Below are positions 1 through 7,526 of a stretch of 64,000 nucleotides of DNA, piece by piece (position 1 is the stretch's first letter; the number at the start of each line of letters is the position of its first letter). The stretch is from assembly GCF_000819765.1 (NCBI RefSeq), contig NZ_CDBT01000063.1:218305-282304 (forward strand), in the 5' to 3' direction. The DNA comes from Aeromonas bivalvium. Its GTDB lineage: Bacteria; Pseudomonadota; Gammaproteobacteria; Enterobacterales; Aeromonadaceae. The notes under the pieces are model-generated. The model was given only the letters and a program-made list of their open reading frames with translations. It was not told the origin of the DNA and searched no databases. Position numbers and translations under genes: made by a program.

Positions 1-167
1 TGGTGCCCCCGGACGATCCCCAGCTGGTGCGCCTGCCGGTGCATCAGCTGGAGACGGGGGATGCCTTCTACTTCACCTGCAAGCGGGGGCGAGCCCATGA
101 GGCGGCCATCAGCCGGTTGCGCCAGTGGTTGCTGCTGGAGACGCGCCAGAGCCTGCCTCTCCCCTGA
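1..167 (+). CDS. LysR-family transcriptional regulator, C-terminal fragment
   Basis: An open frame enters from the left edge (first full codon at base 3) and ends at a TGA at 165-167, giving the last 54 residues of a protein. The tail, with DAFYFTCKRGRAHEAA followed by LRQWLLLE, resembles the end of the LysR effector-binding domain in GcvA-type regulators, where a final helix contains a similar FRDWLL segment. The DNA-binding helix-turn-helix lies outside the window, so the regulated genes cannot be named. The reading frame and stop are seen directly; the family is inferred from a short C-terminal match. Confidence 0.5.
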   Translation, partial: VPPDDPQLVRLPVHQLETGDAFYFTCKRGRAHEAAISRLRQWLLLETRQSLPLP

Positions 168-175
168 ACGGGAAA

Positions 176-231
176 GGCTCAGGCCTTCTTGAACTGGCTC
201 AGGATAAAGAGGCTGGTGGCGCAGACCACGA
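176..231. repeat. Duplicate copy of the znuB 3' end
   Basis: These 56 bases match 283-338 at 55 of 56 positions. The copy at 283-338 contains the last codons and stop of znuB; this outer copy encodes the same C-terminal residues ([14 protein letters not shown] and stop) on the minus strand but is detached from the gene. The 51 bases between the copies do not resemble znuB. A direct repeat that recreates a gene's 3' end can be left by a site-specific integration that later collapsed, or by simple duplication. Confidence 0.9.
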
Positions 232-282
232 TCGAGGGGACTGGATCTGGGGTGGCCTGACAATGAGGTTCAGGCCATCCCA

Positions 283-338
283 GGCTCAGGCTTTCTTGAA
301 CTGGCTCAGGATAAAGAGGCTGGTGGCGCAGACCACGA
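283..338. repeat. znuB 3' end copy, in place
   Basis: This is the intact partner of the direct repeat at 176-231, at an offset of 107 bases with a single mismatch. It covers the last 17 codons of znuB, the TGA stop and three bases beyond it. The near-identity points to a recent event. Confidence 0.9.
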
Positions 339-1065
339 CAGACGGACCCGCAGGGGTATCCTGGAACCAGGAGAGGGTCAGGCCCCCCAGCACGGCCAGA
401 CAGCCGATCAGGGCCGCGAAGCCGGCCATCTGCTCCGGGGTCTGGCTGAAGCGGCGGGCGGTGGCGGCGGGAATGATCAGCAAGGAGGTAATGATCAGCG
501 CCCCGACAAACTTCATGGCCACGGCGATCACCAGGCCTATCAGCAGCATCAGCACGCAGCGCAGTACATCCACCCGCACCCCTTCCACCCTGGCCAGCTC
601 TTCCGAGATGGTCATGGAGAGCAGGGGATCCCAGAGCCGCCACAGGGTGAGCAGCACCAGGGCGCCGCCGCCGTAGATCCAGAGCAAGTCCATGGGCTGC
701 ACCGAGAGCAGGTCGCCGAACAGGTAGGCCATCAGATCCACCCGTACATTGTCCATGAAGCTCAGGGTGACCAGGCCAAGGGAGAGGGCGCTGTGGGCCA
801 GGATGCCGAGCAGGGTGTCGGTCGCTACCTGCTGGTTGCGGCTCATGATCACCAGCAGCATGGCCATGGCGAGGCAGCAGACCACCACCGCCAGGGTGAG
901 ATCCACCTGCAGCAGTATGCCGAGCGCGATGCCGAACAGGCAGGCATGGGAGAGGGTGTCGCCAAAATAGGCCATCTTGCGCCACACCACGAAGCTGCCC
1001 AGCGGCCCGGCCAGCAGGGCGATGCCGAGGCCGGCCGCGAGGGCATATAACAGAAAGCTGTCCAC
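286..1065 (-). CDS. znuB: Zinc ABC transporter, membrane permease ZnuB
   Basis: ZnuB is the inner-membrane permease of the high-affinity zinc importer, taking zinc from ZnuA and powered by ZnuC. The 259-residue product is almost entirely hydrophobic helices of the ABC-3 permease family, with the typical early segment [19 protein letters not shown] and a late [18 protein letters not shown] helix. The length is close to that of the E. coli protein. Translation appears to start at a GTG preceded by AAGGA at good spacing. The gene begins about 20 bases after the znuC stop, so the two are co-transcribed away from the Zur boxes at 1880-1918. The last 17 codons are duplicated downstream. Confidence 0.95.
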   Translation of the reverse strand: MDSFLLYALAAGLGIALLAGPLGSFVVWRKMAYFGDTLSHACLFGIALGILLQVDLTLAVVVCCLAMAMLLVIMSRNQQVATDTLLGILAHSALSLGLVTLSFMDNVRVDLMAYLFGDLLSVQPMDLLWIYGGGALVLLTLWRLWDPLLSMTISEELARVEGVRVDVLRCVLMLLIGLVIAVAMKFVGALIITSLLIIPAATARRFSQTPEQMAGFAALIGCLAVLGGLTLSWFQDTPAGPSVVVCATSLFILSQFKKA

Positions 1066-1085
1066 TTGAATGTCCTTAGCTGTGC

Positions 1086-1850
1086 TTATTGCTTGCGAGC
1101 GGGCAGGCGGATGACGGGGGCCTGCGGCTCATGATGATGGTGTTCGCCGTCGCAGTGGTGATGGTGGGTGTAGACCGCCAGCACCTCCCGCTCCGGTCGG
1201 CCGAACAGGCGGGCAAATTCGGGATGACGGGCCACGCTCTCGGGCTCGCCGTGGCAGCAGACGTGGCCGTTCAGGCAGATCACCTCGTGGGTGCTGGCCA
1301 TCACCAGGTGCAGGTCGTGGGAGACCATCAGCACGGCACAGTCAAACTCGGCGGCCAGCTGGCTGATGAGGGCGTAGAGCTCTATCTGGCCCGTGATATC
1401 CACCCCCTGCACCGGTTCGTCCAGCACCAGCAGCTCGGGCTTGACCAGCAGGGCGCGGGCCAGCAGCACCCGCTGCATCTCGCCGCCGGAGAGTTTCTGC
1501 ATCCGGTTGTCCAGCAGATCCTGGGCGCCGACCCGGCTCAGGGCCTCTTCGATGGAGAGGCGACCATTCTTGCCAAGCTGGAGGAAGCGGCGCACCGTCA
1601 GCGGCAGGGTGGGGTCCAGATAGAGTCGCTGGGGCACATAGCCTATCCGCAGGCCGCCACGGCGCACTATGTGCCCCGAGTCCGGCTTGAGCAGGCCAAG
1701 CACCAGCTTGCTCAGGGTGCTCTTGCCGGCGCCGTTGGGGCCGACCAGGGTGGTGATTTTGCCTTTGTTGAGGGTAAAGGAGACCTTGTCGAGCACGAGT
1801 CGCCCGTCGAAAGAGAGACAGATCTCCTTCAGCTCCACCAGTTGGGTCAT
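1086..1850 (-). CDS. znuC: Zinc ABC transporter, ATP-binding subunit ZnuC
   Basis: This is the cytoplasmic ATPase of the ZnuABC importer. It has a Walker A motif GPNGAGKST, the ABC signature LSGGEMQRV, a Walker B segment [11 protein letters not shown] and the switch histidine in VSHDLH. The ATG at 1850 is preferred over an in-frame ATG 24 bases upstream because GGAG lies 6 bases before it. The C-terminus carries a histidine cluster ([15 protein letters not shown]), which could bind zinc in the cytosol. It is the first gene of the leftward unit and shares its control region with znuA. Confidence 0.95.
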   Translation of the reverse strand: MTQLVELKEICLSFDGRLVLDKVSFTLNKGKITTLVGPNGAGKSTLSKLVLGLLKPDSGHIVRRGGLRIGYVPQRLYLDPTLPLTVRRFLQLGKNGRLSIEEALSRVGAQDLLDNRMQKLSGGEMQRVLLARALLVKPELLVLDEPVQGVDITGQIELYALISQLAAEFDCAVLMVSHDLHLVMASTHEVICLNGHVCCHGEPESVARHPEFARLFGRPEREVLAVYTHHHHCDGEHHHHEPQAPVIRLPARKQ

Positions 1851-1879
1851 GACAGCTCCGGGGTTTACAGGCAATGAGA

Positions 1880-1918
1880 GTTATAATATAACAGTCCGGT
1901 TTTCTGTTATATTATCAC
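1880..1918. promoter_or_regulatory. Two Zur-like operator boxes between znuC and znuA
   Basis: GTTATAATATAAC at 1880-1892 is a perfect 13-bp palindrome around a central A. GTTATATTATCAC at 1906-1918 is the same box with one arm mismatch. They start 26 bp apart in the divergent znuC/znuA spacer. The GTTATA-N-TATAAC core matches the known gammaproteobacterial Zur site, so zinc-dependent repression of both directions by Zur is expected. The palindromes are seen; the binding protein is inferred. Confidence 0.85.
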
Positions 1919-1943
1919 ATTCATCTGTCCTGACGAGATCCCT

Positions 1944-2885
1944 ATGCGAATTCTTGCCCTGCTCACCGCCTTGTTCGTGGTCAGCCTGCCGGTGCGCGCC
2001 ACCACTGTACTGACGACCATCAAACCCCTGGGCTTCATCGCCGCCGCCATCACGGATGGGGTGAGTGAACCCCAGGTATTGTTGCCCACCGGCGCCTCTC
2101 CCCATGATTTTTCCCTGCGCCCATCGGATGTTCGCACCATCAACAAGGCCGATCTGGTGGTCTGGGTCGGCCCCGAACTGGAAGGCTTCATGGCCAAGCC
2201 GCTGGCCAGTCATCCCCATGTGGTGACCCTGACCCAGGTGCCCGGGATGCCGCTGTTCAACTACGCGACCCAGGGCGCCCATCATGATGGCGAGCATGAG
2301 CATGAGCATGAGCATGAGCATGCCGCCCATGAGCACGGTGGCCATGATGAAGGCCATGAGGGGCATCACCACGAGGGAGTGGATCCCCATCTCTGGCTGG
2401 GGCCGACCCAGGCCAAGGTGATTGCCAAGGCGATCGCAACCGAGCTTGGCAAGCTGGACCCGGCCAATCAGGCCCGCTACACCGCCAACCTGGCCACGTT
2501 CGATGCCAAGGTGGATGCCAAGGACAAGGTGATCGCCCAGCAGATGAAGGCGGTCAACCAGAAGGGTTATTTCGTGTTCCATGAGGCCTATGGTTACTGG
2601 GAGCGTCACTACGGCATGAGTTCCAAGGGCCATTTCACCGTGAGCCCGGAGCGTCGCCCCGGCGCCAGGACCCTGGTGGAGATCCGCAAGGCGCTGGAAG
2701 AGAAACAGGCGAGCTGCATCTATGCCGAACCGCAATTCTCGCCGGCGGTGATCGAGTCGGTGGCCCGCAATACCGGCGCCAAGGTGCTGCTGCTCGATGA
2801 GGTGGGTGAAACGGTCGCCCTGGGGCCGGATGCCTATCCCAGTTTCATGCAGCAATTGGCCGATGCCTTCGGCCAGTGCCGATAG
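1944..2885 (+). CDS. znuA: Zinc-binding periplasmic protein ZnuA
   Basis: ZnuA captures zinc in the periplasm and hands it to ZnuB. The 313-residue product has a Sec signal peptide ending near LPVRA, a first metal-ligand region around GASPHDFSLRPSD, a long His/Glu/Asp-rich loop at about residues 112-150, then VDPHLWLGP, FHEAYGYW and a C-terminal EVGETVALGPDAY, all typical of the cluster A-I metal-binding proteins. The loop includes five tandem GAGCAT hexamers at 2292-2321, encoding alternating Glu-His. Divergent from znuCB, with Zur-like boxes just upstream. Confidence 0.95.
   Translation: MRILALLTALFVVSLPVRATTVLTTIKPLGFIAAAITDGVSEPQVLLPTGASPHDFSLRPSDVRTINKADLVVWVGPELEGFMAKPLASHPHVVTLTQVPGMPLFNYATQGAHHDGEHEHEHEHEHAAHEHGGHDEGHEGHHHEGVDPHLWLGPTQAKVIAKAIATELGKLDPANQARYTANLATFDAKVDAKDKVIAQQMKAVNQKGYFVFHEAYGYWERHYGMSSKGHFTVSPERRPGARTLVEIRKALEEKQASCIYAEPQFSPAVIESVARNTGAKVLLLDEVGETVALGPDAYPSFMQQLADAFGQCR
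2292..2321 (+). repeat. GAGCAT hexanucleotide repeat, five copies, inside znuA
   Basis: Five perfect tandem GAGCAT units encode alternating Glu-His in the zinc-scavenging loop of ZnuA. The unit is a multiple of three, so slippage would lengthen or shorten the loop without breaking the frame. Confidence 0.9.
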
Positions 2886-2932
2886 ACCCAGGGGTCTATA
2901 CTGACCTCCAGCCCTATTGCGGAGAGTCGTGC

Positions 2933-3607
2933 ATGAACCGGATTGCTCTGATGTTATGGGGGGTTGCGCTGGCCAGTGCGCCGCTGCACGCCTCCCAGTT
3001 ATCCACTTACCTGGCGGATCCCCAGTTGCAGGCGAAGCTGGCGGATGTGTATGGTCAGGGAGCCGTGAAGCGGGCGCAGGCCTATGCCCGCCTGTTGAGC
3101 CCTCGGGCCGGCACCACGGATCAACAGAAAATTACCTTGGTAAACAATTACTTCAATAACCTTACCTATAGCGTGGATCCCAGGCTGTGGGGCATGGATG
3201 ATTATTGGGCCAACCCGATCGAGTTCATCGGTGCCAGGGGAGGGGATTGCGAGGATTACAGCATCGCCAAGTATTACACCCTGATGGAGCTGGGGGTGGA
3301 GGAGAAGAAACTGAGGCTGGCCTATGTCAAGGCGGTGAAGTTCAACCAGTTTCACATGGTGACGCTTTACTTCCCGACGCCCAAGTCAGACCCTCTGGTG
3401 CTGGACAACATCAATGGCCGTATCCTCCCCGGCAGTCAGCGCACCGACCTGATCCCTGTCTACAGCTTCGATGCCAAGAGCATCTGGGTCATGAAGTCAC
3501 GTCGGGAAGGCACCCTGGCGGGCAGCGCCGACAGATTGGCACAATGGACTTCCATGAAGAGCCGCTTCTCCAGCGAGCACCTGCGATCCCCCCGTCGCCA
3601 GCTATAG
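2933..3607 (+). CDS. lapG: LapG-like periplasmic transglutaminase-fold cysteine protease
   Basis: LapG-type enzymes are periplasmic cysteine proteases that cut the N-terminal retention module of giant surface adhesins (LapA, BpfA, MRP); they are held inactive by LapD when c-di-GMP is high. The 224-residue product has a signal peptide (residues 1-20) and the bacterial transglutaminase-like triad: Cys106 in GARGGDCEDYS, His141 in FNQFHMVT, Asp158 in PLVLDNING. The start at 2933 is chosen because it opens the signal peptide; an in-frame ATG at 2876 would lie inside znuA. It lies 47 bases after znuA and converges on the opposite gene with a 6-base overlap of ends. The substrate adhesin is not in this window. 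Confidence 0.85.
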   Translation: MNRIALMLWGVALASAPLHASQLSTYLADPQLQAKLADVYGQGAVKRAQAYARLLSPRAGTTDQQKITLVNNYFNNLTYSVDPRLWGMDDYWANPIEFIGARGGDCEDYSIAKYYTLMELGVEEKKLRLAYVKAVKFNQFHMVTLYFPTPKSDPLVLDNINGRILPGSQRTDLIPVYSFDAKSIWVMKSRREGTLAGSADRLAQWTSMKSRFSSEHLRSPRRQL

Positions 3608-4543
3608 TTTTCCCGCCGCCTTGAGCTCGGCGAAGTAGCGAGCCGCCCCGGCATGCTGGGGCGCCATCAGCACGGCGCCCGTCTTGTTGCGCGCCCGGTG
3701 AAACAGGTTGGCGTAACCATAGGTCTGTTCGTTGAACTGGATCTGCTGGCCCAGCATGGCCTTGGTGAGTCGGTAAACGTCCGCTTCCGATACATCTTCC
3801 CGGCTAACCAGAGTCGCTGCGATGGCGAAGGTGGGGACGGGCTTGGTATTGCCCGGATAGATCCGCGCCGGGATCCGGCTGGGTTGATAATAGGGGCGGC
3901 CCTTGATGAGTTGGTCACGCACAGCCCCTTCGATCGCCATGAAGGTGATGGGGCAGCGTTTGGCCGCATCGAGCACCATGCGGTTGGGATGGCCGATGAC
4001 GAGGGCGACGGCATCTATCCGCTTGTCACACAGGGCTTCGGCCACGTTGCCCACGCTCTTGAGATCGAGATCCTGCTCCCGTGATCCCACTACGGCCATC
4101 AGGGCCAGAGCCGTCTTGCGCGTGCCCGATCCCTTGAGACCCAGATCGATAGGAGCCGTCTTGAGCTGCTCCAGGCGGGTGATATCGCCATCGGCGCGTA
4201 TCATCAGGGTGAAGGGTTCGGCGTGGGTGGCAAACAGGCTCTTCAGCCCGGGTTGGGGGGCCCCCGCAAATGCCCCTTCTCCCTTGCTGGCTTGGTACAG
4301 CCAGTCCGACTGGACGATGGCGTAATCACTCTTCTTTCTTGCCAGTCGGTCCAGATTCTCCAGCGAGCCGGATGTCGCATTGGGCTGGCAGCGCATGTCC
4401 TCATCCTGTTCATGGGCCAGTCGGCAAAACTCCTTGGCCATCTGATAGTAAATGCCTTGCTCCGAGCCCGTGTCTATCTTGAGCGGGGAGGCGGCCTGAA
4501 GGGAGGGGGCCAGTATCAGGGGCAGCAGAGACCAGATCTTCAT
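3602..4543 (-). CDS. TAXI-type periplasmic solute-binding protein, no TRAP permease nearby
   Basis: The 313-residue product has a signal peptide (about residues 1-17) and a two-lobed binding-protein fold of the TAXI family: an N-terminal LKIDTGSEQGIYYQMAKEFC segment, then NATSGSLENLDRLARKKSDYAIVQSD, and KTAPIDLGLKGSGTRKTALAL in the second lobe. TAXI proteins normally feed small acids to TRAP permeases, but no permease gene is near. Its start codon overlaps the stop of the LapD-like gene by four bases (ATGA), so the two are translationally coupled, and its end overlaps the end of lapG. This suggests a sensory role in adhesion control rather than transport, but that is inference. Confidence 0.75.
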   Translation of the reverse strand: MKIWSLLPLILAPSLQAASPLKIDTGSEQGIYYQMAKEFCRLAHEQDEDMRCQPNATSGSLENLDRLARKKSDYAIVQSDWLYQASKGEGAFAGAPQPGLKSLFATHAEPFTLMIRADGDITRLEQLKTAPIDLGLKGSGTRKTALALMAVVGSREQDLDLKSVGNVAEALCDKRIDAVALVIGHPNRMVLDAAKRCPITFMAIEGAVRDQLIKGRPYYQPSRIPARIYPGNTKPVPTFAIAATLVSREDVSEADVYRLTKAMLGQQIQFNEQTYGYANLFHRARNKTGAVLMAPQHAGAARYFAELKAAGKL

Positions 4544-5841
4544 GATGATGCTCCCGCGGCATAGCCATCGATACCCCAGGCTCTCAGTATGTCGCTGTCA
4601 GTGATGGAGCTGGCCTCGGCCAGCACCGTATAGCCTGAGCCATGCAGGTTCTGGCTGACCAGGTTCCAGTAGAGGGGGGCGTTGGTGACGGCCAGACTGA
4701 TGAAGGTGGGTTTGACGGGATCGAGCAGGGTCAGCACCTCGTTGTTGAGGGGAATGGCACTGAAGGCCTGCGCCACCCCGGCACGCTCCAGCGCCATGAA
4801 GGCGATGACCCCATTGGCCGGCAGGGTGGCCAGATCCCAGCGCCAGTCGATGACCCGTCCCTTGGGCACCCCGGCCAGGGTTGTCGCCAGCAGATCCCAC
4901 TCTTCATGAGCGAGCAGGCTCAGGGGCAGGGATAGTCCATCATGGCCACGGTCGAGCCAGTCAGTCACGGCCTGTTGCAGTGCCGTGATGGAGGTCTCGC
5001 ACGAGAATGGCTTAAGGGGCAGCAGGCGGCGATACAACAAGATGTCGCCCTGGGTGGAATAGAAATGCTGCTGCTGCCACCCCTCATCGAGGGGGCGCAG
5101 GTTGAGCAGCGGCAGATGGCTGCTCGCTTCCTGCTGTTTGCCGAGCTGGGCGATCTTGAGCCTCTGTTGCAGCATGTCCCGTTTGCGCTCCGAGACCAGC
5201 TGGTTGACCGAACCCGCCACCGCCTTGAGCTCCTTGAGCCAGGGAGTGGGCAGCTCAGAACCGTAGTGGTGTTTACGCACCAGATCGAGCTGTTGATTGA
5301 TCTCGACCAGGGGACGCAACAGGCGATGGCAGATCCAGGGGATGAGCAGGCTGAACACCAGGAGGCCGGCAAGCAGGGCGAGGCCGGTGCGGCTGATGGC
5401 GCCCCACAGATGCTGGTAGGCATAACCGCTGTGCCCTTCCAGGGTCAGGCTGCCCAGTATGCGCCAACCATCGGTCAGCTCCTGCTCGACCTTGACCGGG
5501 GGCATGGCGATGAGGTGGGGCAACCAGGCGGGGACGTTCTGCTGGGTGCTGGCAAAGACCTTGTGAAACAACATCTGGCCATCCGGATCTATCAGGGTGA
5601 TGGCGCTGACGAAGCCGCCGTCGAACATGGCGTTGACTATGGTCTCCGCCAGCACCTTGTCCTCGTTGAGCAGGGTACCTTGAAGCACCAGACCGAGGGC
5701 GGTAATGGCGGTCTCAAGATTGGCCGACATCTGGTCGAGGATAGATTGTCGCACCGTGGTGATTTCCAGCATGAACAAGAGTACGGCGCCAATCAGGAAC
5801 AAGATGATGATGATCCCGTTTAACAATTTTGCTAACGACAT
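4540..5841 (-). CDS. LapD-like membrane receptor lacking GGDEF, with a degenerate EAL-like tail
   Basis: The 433-residue product has TM helix 1 (about 9-29), a periplasmic LapD/MoxY-type domain (30-150) with AMFDGGFVSAITLIDPDG and a DGW...H.GYAYQHLW segment like the LapG-binding output domain of LapD, TM helix 2 (153-173), and a HAMP-like segment (175-225). No GGDEF domain follows. Residues 250-433 weakly resemble an EAL domain: YTVLAEASSITDSDI and LRAWGIDGYAAG match the C-terminal EAL pattern, but the EAL triad and metal ligands are absent, so neither catalysis nor normal c-di-GMP binding is expected. ATG 5841 has an ideal AGGGAG; an earlier ATG at 5871 does not. First gene of a two-gene unit. 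Confidence 0.75.
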   Translation of the reverse strand: MSLAKLLNGIIIILFLIGAVLLFMLEITTVRQSILDQMSANLETAITALGLVLQGTLLNEDKVLAETIVNAMFDGGFVSAITLIDPDGQMLFHKVFASTQQNVPAWLPHLIAMPPVKVEQELTDGWRILGSLTLEGHSGYAYQHLWGAISRTGLALLAGLLVFSLLIPWICHRLLRPLVEINQQLDLVRKHHYGSELPTPWLKELKAVAGSVNQLVSERKRDMLQQRLKIAQLGKQQEASSHLPLLNLRPLDEGWQQQHFYSTQGDILLYRRLLPLKPFSCETSITALQQAVTDWLDRGHDGLSLPLSLLAHEEWDLLATTLAGVPKGRVIDWRWDLATLPANGVIAFMALERAGVAQAFSAIPLNNEVLTLLDPVKPTFISLAVTNAPLYWNLVSQNLHGSGYTVLAEASSITDSDILRAWGIDGYAAGASS

Positions 5842-6100
5842 AGCCACTCCCTGGACAAGGTTAAGCAACATGGGCGGGTCAGAGGCGATCAGGATCTGAT
5901 CTGGTTCTTAAAAGTAGGAAAAAATGGCAGAAAGAGGGTGATCTTTTCTGCCAAAGCGTGCCTGTTATGAATAAAATGTGATTCTGGTGCGAATTGCAGT
6001 GAACTTTTCAGGTTATGCAGGGTCAAATGTGCAGCTTTATGCAAATTAATAACAACGAATTGACCCGATAACACTCTCAGAACTAATGACAGGAAAGCGG

Positions 6101-7438
6101 ATGAAACGTCTTCGTCCCTTGGTGGCGAGTGCTGCCAACTGGGAACCCCCGGTTCCCCGCAAACATTTCTATGCCATGTTGTTGCTGACGGGGCTGACCC
6201 TGTCTGCGGTGGCCATATTGCCTGCGCCTGGCGATATTCTGGAGCGCCCCTTGCGTCTCGAGTTGCCGATCTCGACCAGCGGCACCGCCACCAATGAAGA
6301 CAACACGGAATTCAACGCCATCCCGGACCATGAATTGATGGATCCGGCGCTGCCCGATGATGACATCCCCGCCGATACCGGTCCCGAGTGGCAGGACTAC
6401 CGGGTGCGCAACGGGGAAAACCTCACCACCATCTTCAACACCCTGGGTCTGTCGACGACCACCCTCTACAAGGTGCTCGATGCCGATGGCAAGAACAACC
6501 TGGCCCGGCTCAAGCCGGGGCAGAACATAGAGCTTCTCATCGATCAGGACAACATCCTGCAAGAGATGAAGATCCGCCTCAATATCAAGCAATCCCTCGA
6601 GTTCAAGCGTGTCGACGACAACTACAGCGTCAACATGATCACCGAGGCGGTGGAGTGGCAGAAGCGAGGCTTCGATGGTGTCATCAATGGCAGCTTCTAT
6701 GTCAGTGCGCGCAACGCCGGGGTGCCGGCCAGCCACATCAAGAAGATTGCAAACCTGTTCCAGTGGCGCCTCAATTTTGCCAGCGATCTGAAGAAGGGTG
6801 ACAAGTTCAAGGTCCTGATGCAGCAGGAAACCGTCCAGGGCAAGAATACCGGCAACAGCCAGCTGCTGGGGGTCGAGGTGCTGAGCAAGGGCAAGCGTTT
6901 CTCCGCCTGGCTGGCGGAAGATGGCAATTATTACGATGCCGAGGGCCAGAGCCTGGAGCGCGGTTTCCGTCGCTATCCGACCCATAGCCGCTATCGCATC
7001 AGCTCCACCTTCAACCCGGCGCGTCGCCATCCCATCACGGGCCTGGTGCGCCCCCACGAAGGGACCGACTTCGCCATGCCCATCGGCAGCCCTGTGCTGG
7101 CGACGGGGGACGGTGTCGTCCTCAAGGCGACCCGTCACCCCCTGGCGGGGACCTATGTGGTCATCAAGCACGGCCGCACCCTGACGACCCGCTACCTGCA
7201 CCTGAGCAAGCTGCTGGTGAAACCGGGGCAGAAGGTGAAGATGGGGGACAAGATAGCCCTCTCTGGCAACACGGGCCGCTCCACCGGTGCCCACCTGCAC
7301 TACGAGGTGCGGATCAACAATCGCCCGGTCAATCCGATGACGGTCAAACTGCCGATGGCCGAGCCCCTCAGCGGCAAGGCCAAGCGCCAGTTCCTCGCCA
7401 AGGTACAAGGCTATCGAAAAGAGCTGGCGGCGAGCTGA
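6101..7438 (+). CDS. mepM: Murein DD-endopeptidase MepM (M23 family)
   Basis: MepM cleaves D-Ala-mDAP crosslinks so that new peptidoglycan can be inserted. The 445-residue product has an N-terminal membrane anchor (HFYAMLLLTGLTLSAVAIL), an OapA/LysM-like module (DYRVRNGENLTTIFNTLGLS) and a C-terminal M23 domain with zinc ligands His319 and Asp323 (HEGTDFAMP) and HLHYEV with His398 and His400. The start at 6101 is chosen because AGGA precedes it; an in-frame ATG at 6086 has no ribosome site. In E. coli mepM is next to znuA; here the Lap module separates them. A strong terminator follows at 7462. Confidence 0.93.
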   Translation: MKRLRPLVASAANWEPPVPRKHFYAMLLLTGLTLSAVAILPAPGDILERPLRLELPISTSGTATNEDNTEFNAIPDHELMDPALPDDDIPADTGPEWQDYRVRNGENLTTIFNTLGLSTTTLYKVLDADGKNNLARLKPGQNIELLIDQDNILQEMKIRLNIKQSLEFKRVDDNYSVNMITEAVEWQKRGFDGVINGSFYVSARNAGVPASHIKKIANLFQWRLNFASDLKKGDKFKVLMQQETVQGKNTGNSQLLGVEVLSKGKRFSAWLAEDGNYYDAEGQSLERGFRRYPTHSRYRISSTFNPARRHPITGLVRPHEGTDFAMPIGSPVLATGDGVVLKATRHPLAGTYVVIKHGRTLTTRYLHLSKLLVKPGQKVKMGDKIALSGNTGRSTGAHLHYEVRINNRPVNPMTVKLPMAEPLSGKAKRQFLAKVQGYRKELAAS

Positions 7439-7461
7439 TCCCCGCCGGTATGGCCATCACG

Positions 7462-7488
7462 AAAAAGAGCCCGTCCGGGCTCTTTTTT
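7462..7488 (+). terminator. Intrinsic terminator after mepM
   Basis: AAAAGAGCCCG and CGGGCTCTTTT form a strong stem with a tiny loop, followed by a T run. The A-rich 5' flank means it may also stop leftward transcripts. Confidence 0.9.
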
Positions 7489-7526
7489 GCTTTATGGGGA
7501 AGAGTTAGCCCAGGCTTGGCAGGGCC

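Noticed and set aside
179..985. 268-codon frame overlapping znuB in another frame, ending in the duplicated ZnuB C-terminus
   Set aside because: It only becomes ZnuB-like at its last 16 residues because of the duplication; the rest is out of frame with znuB. The duplication itself is reported.
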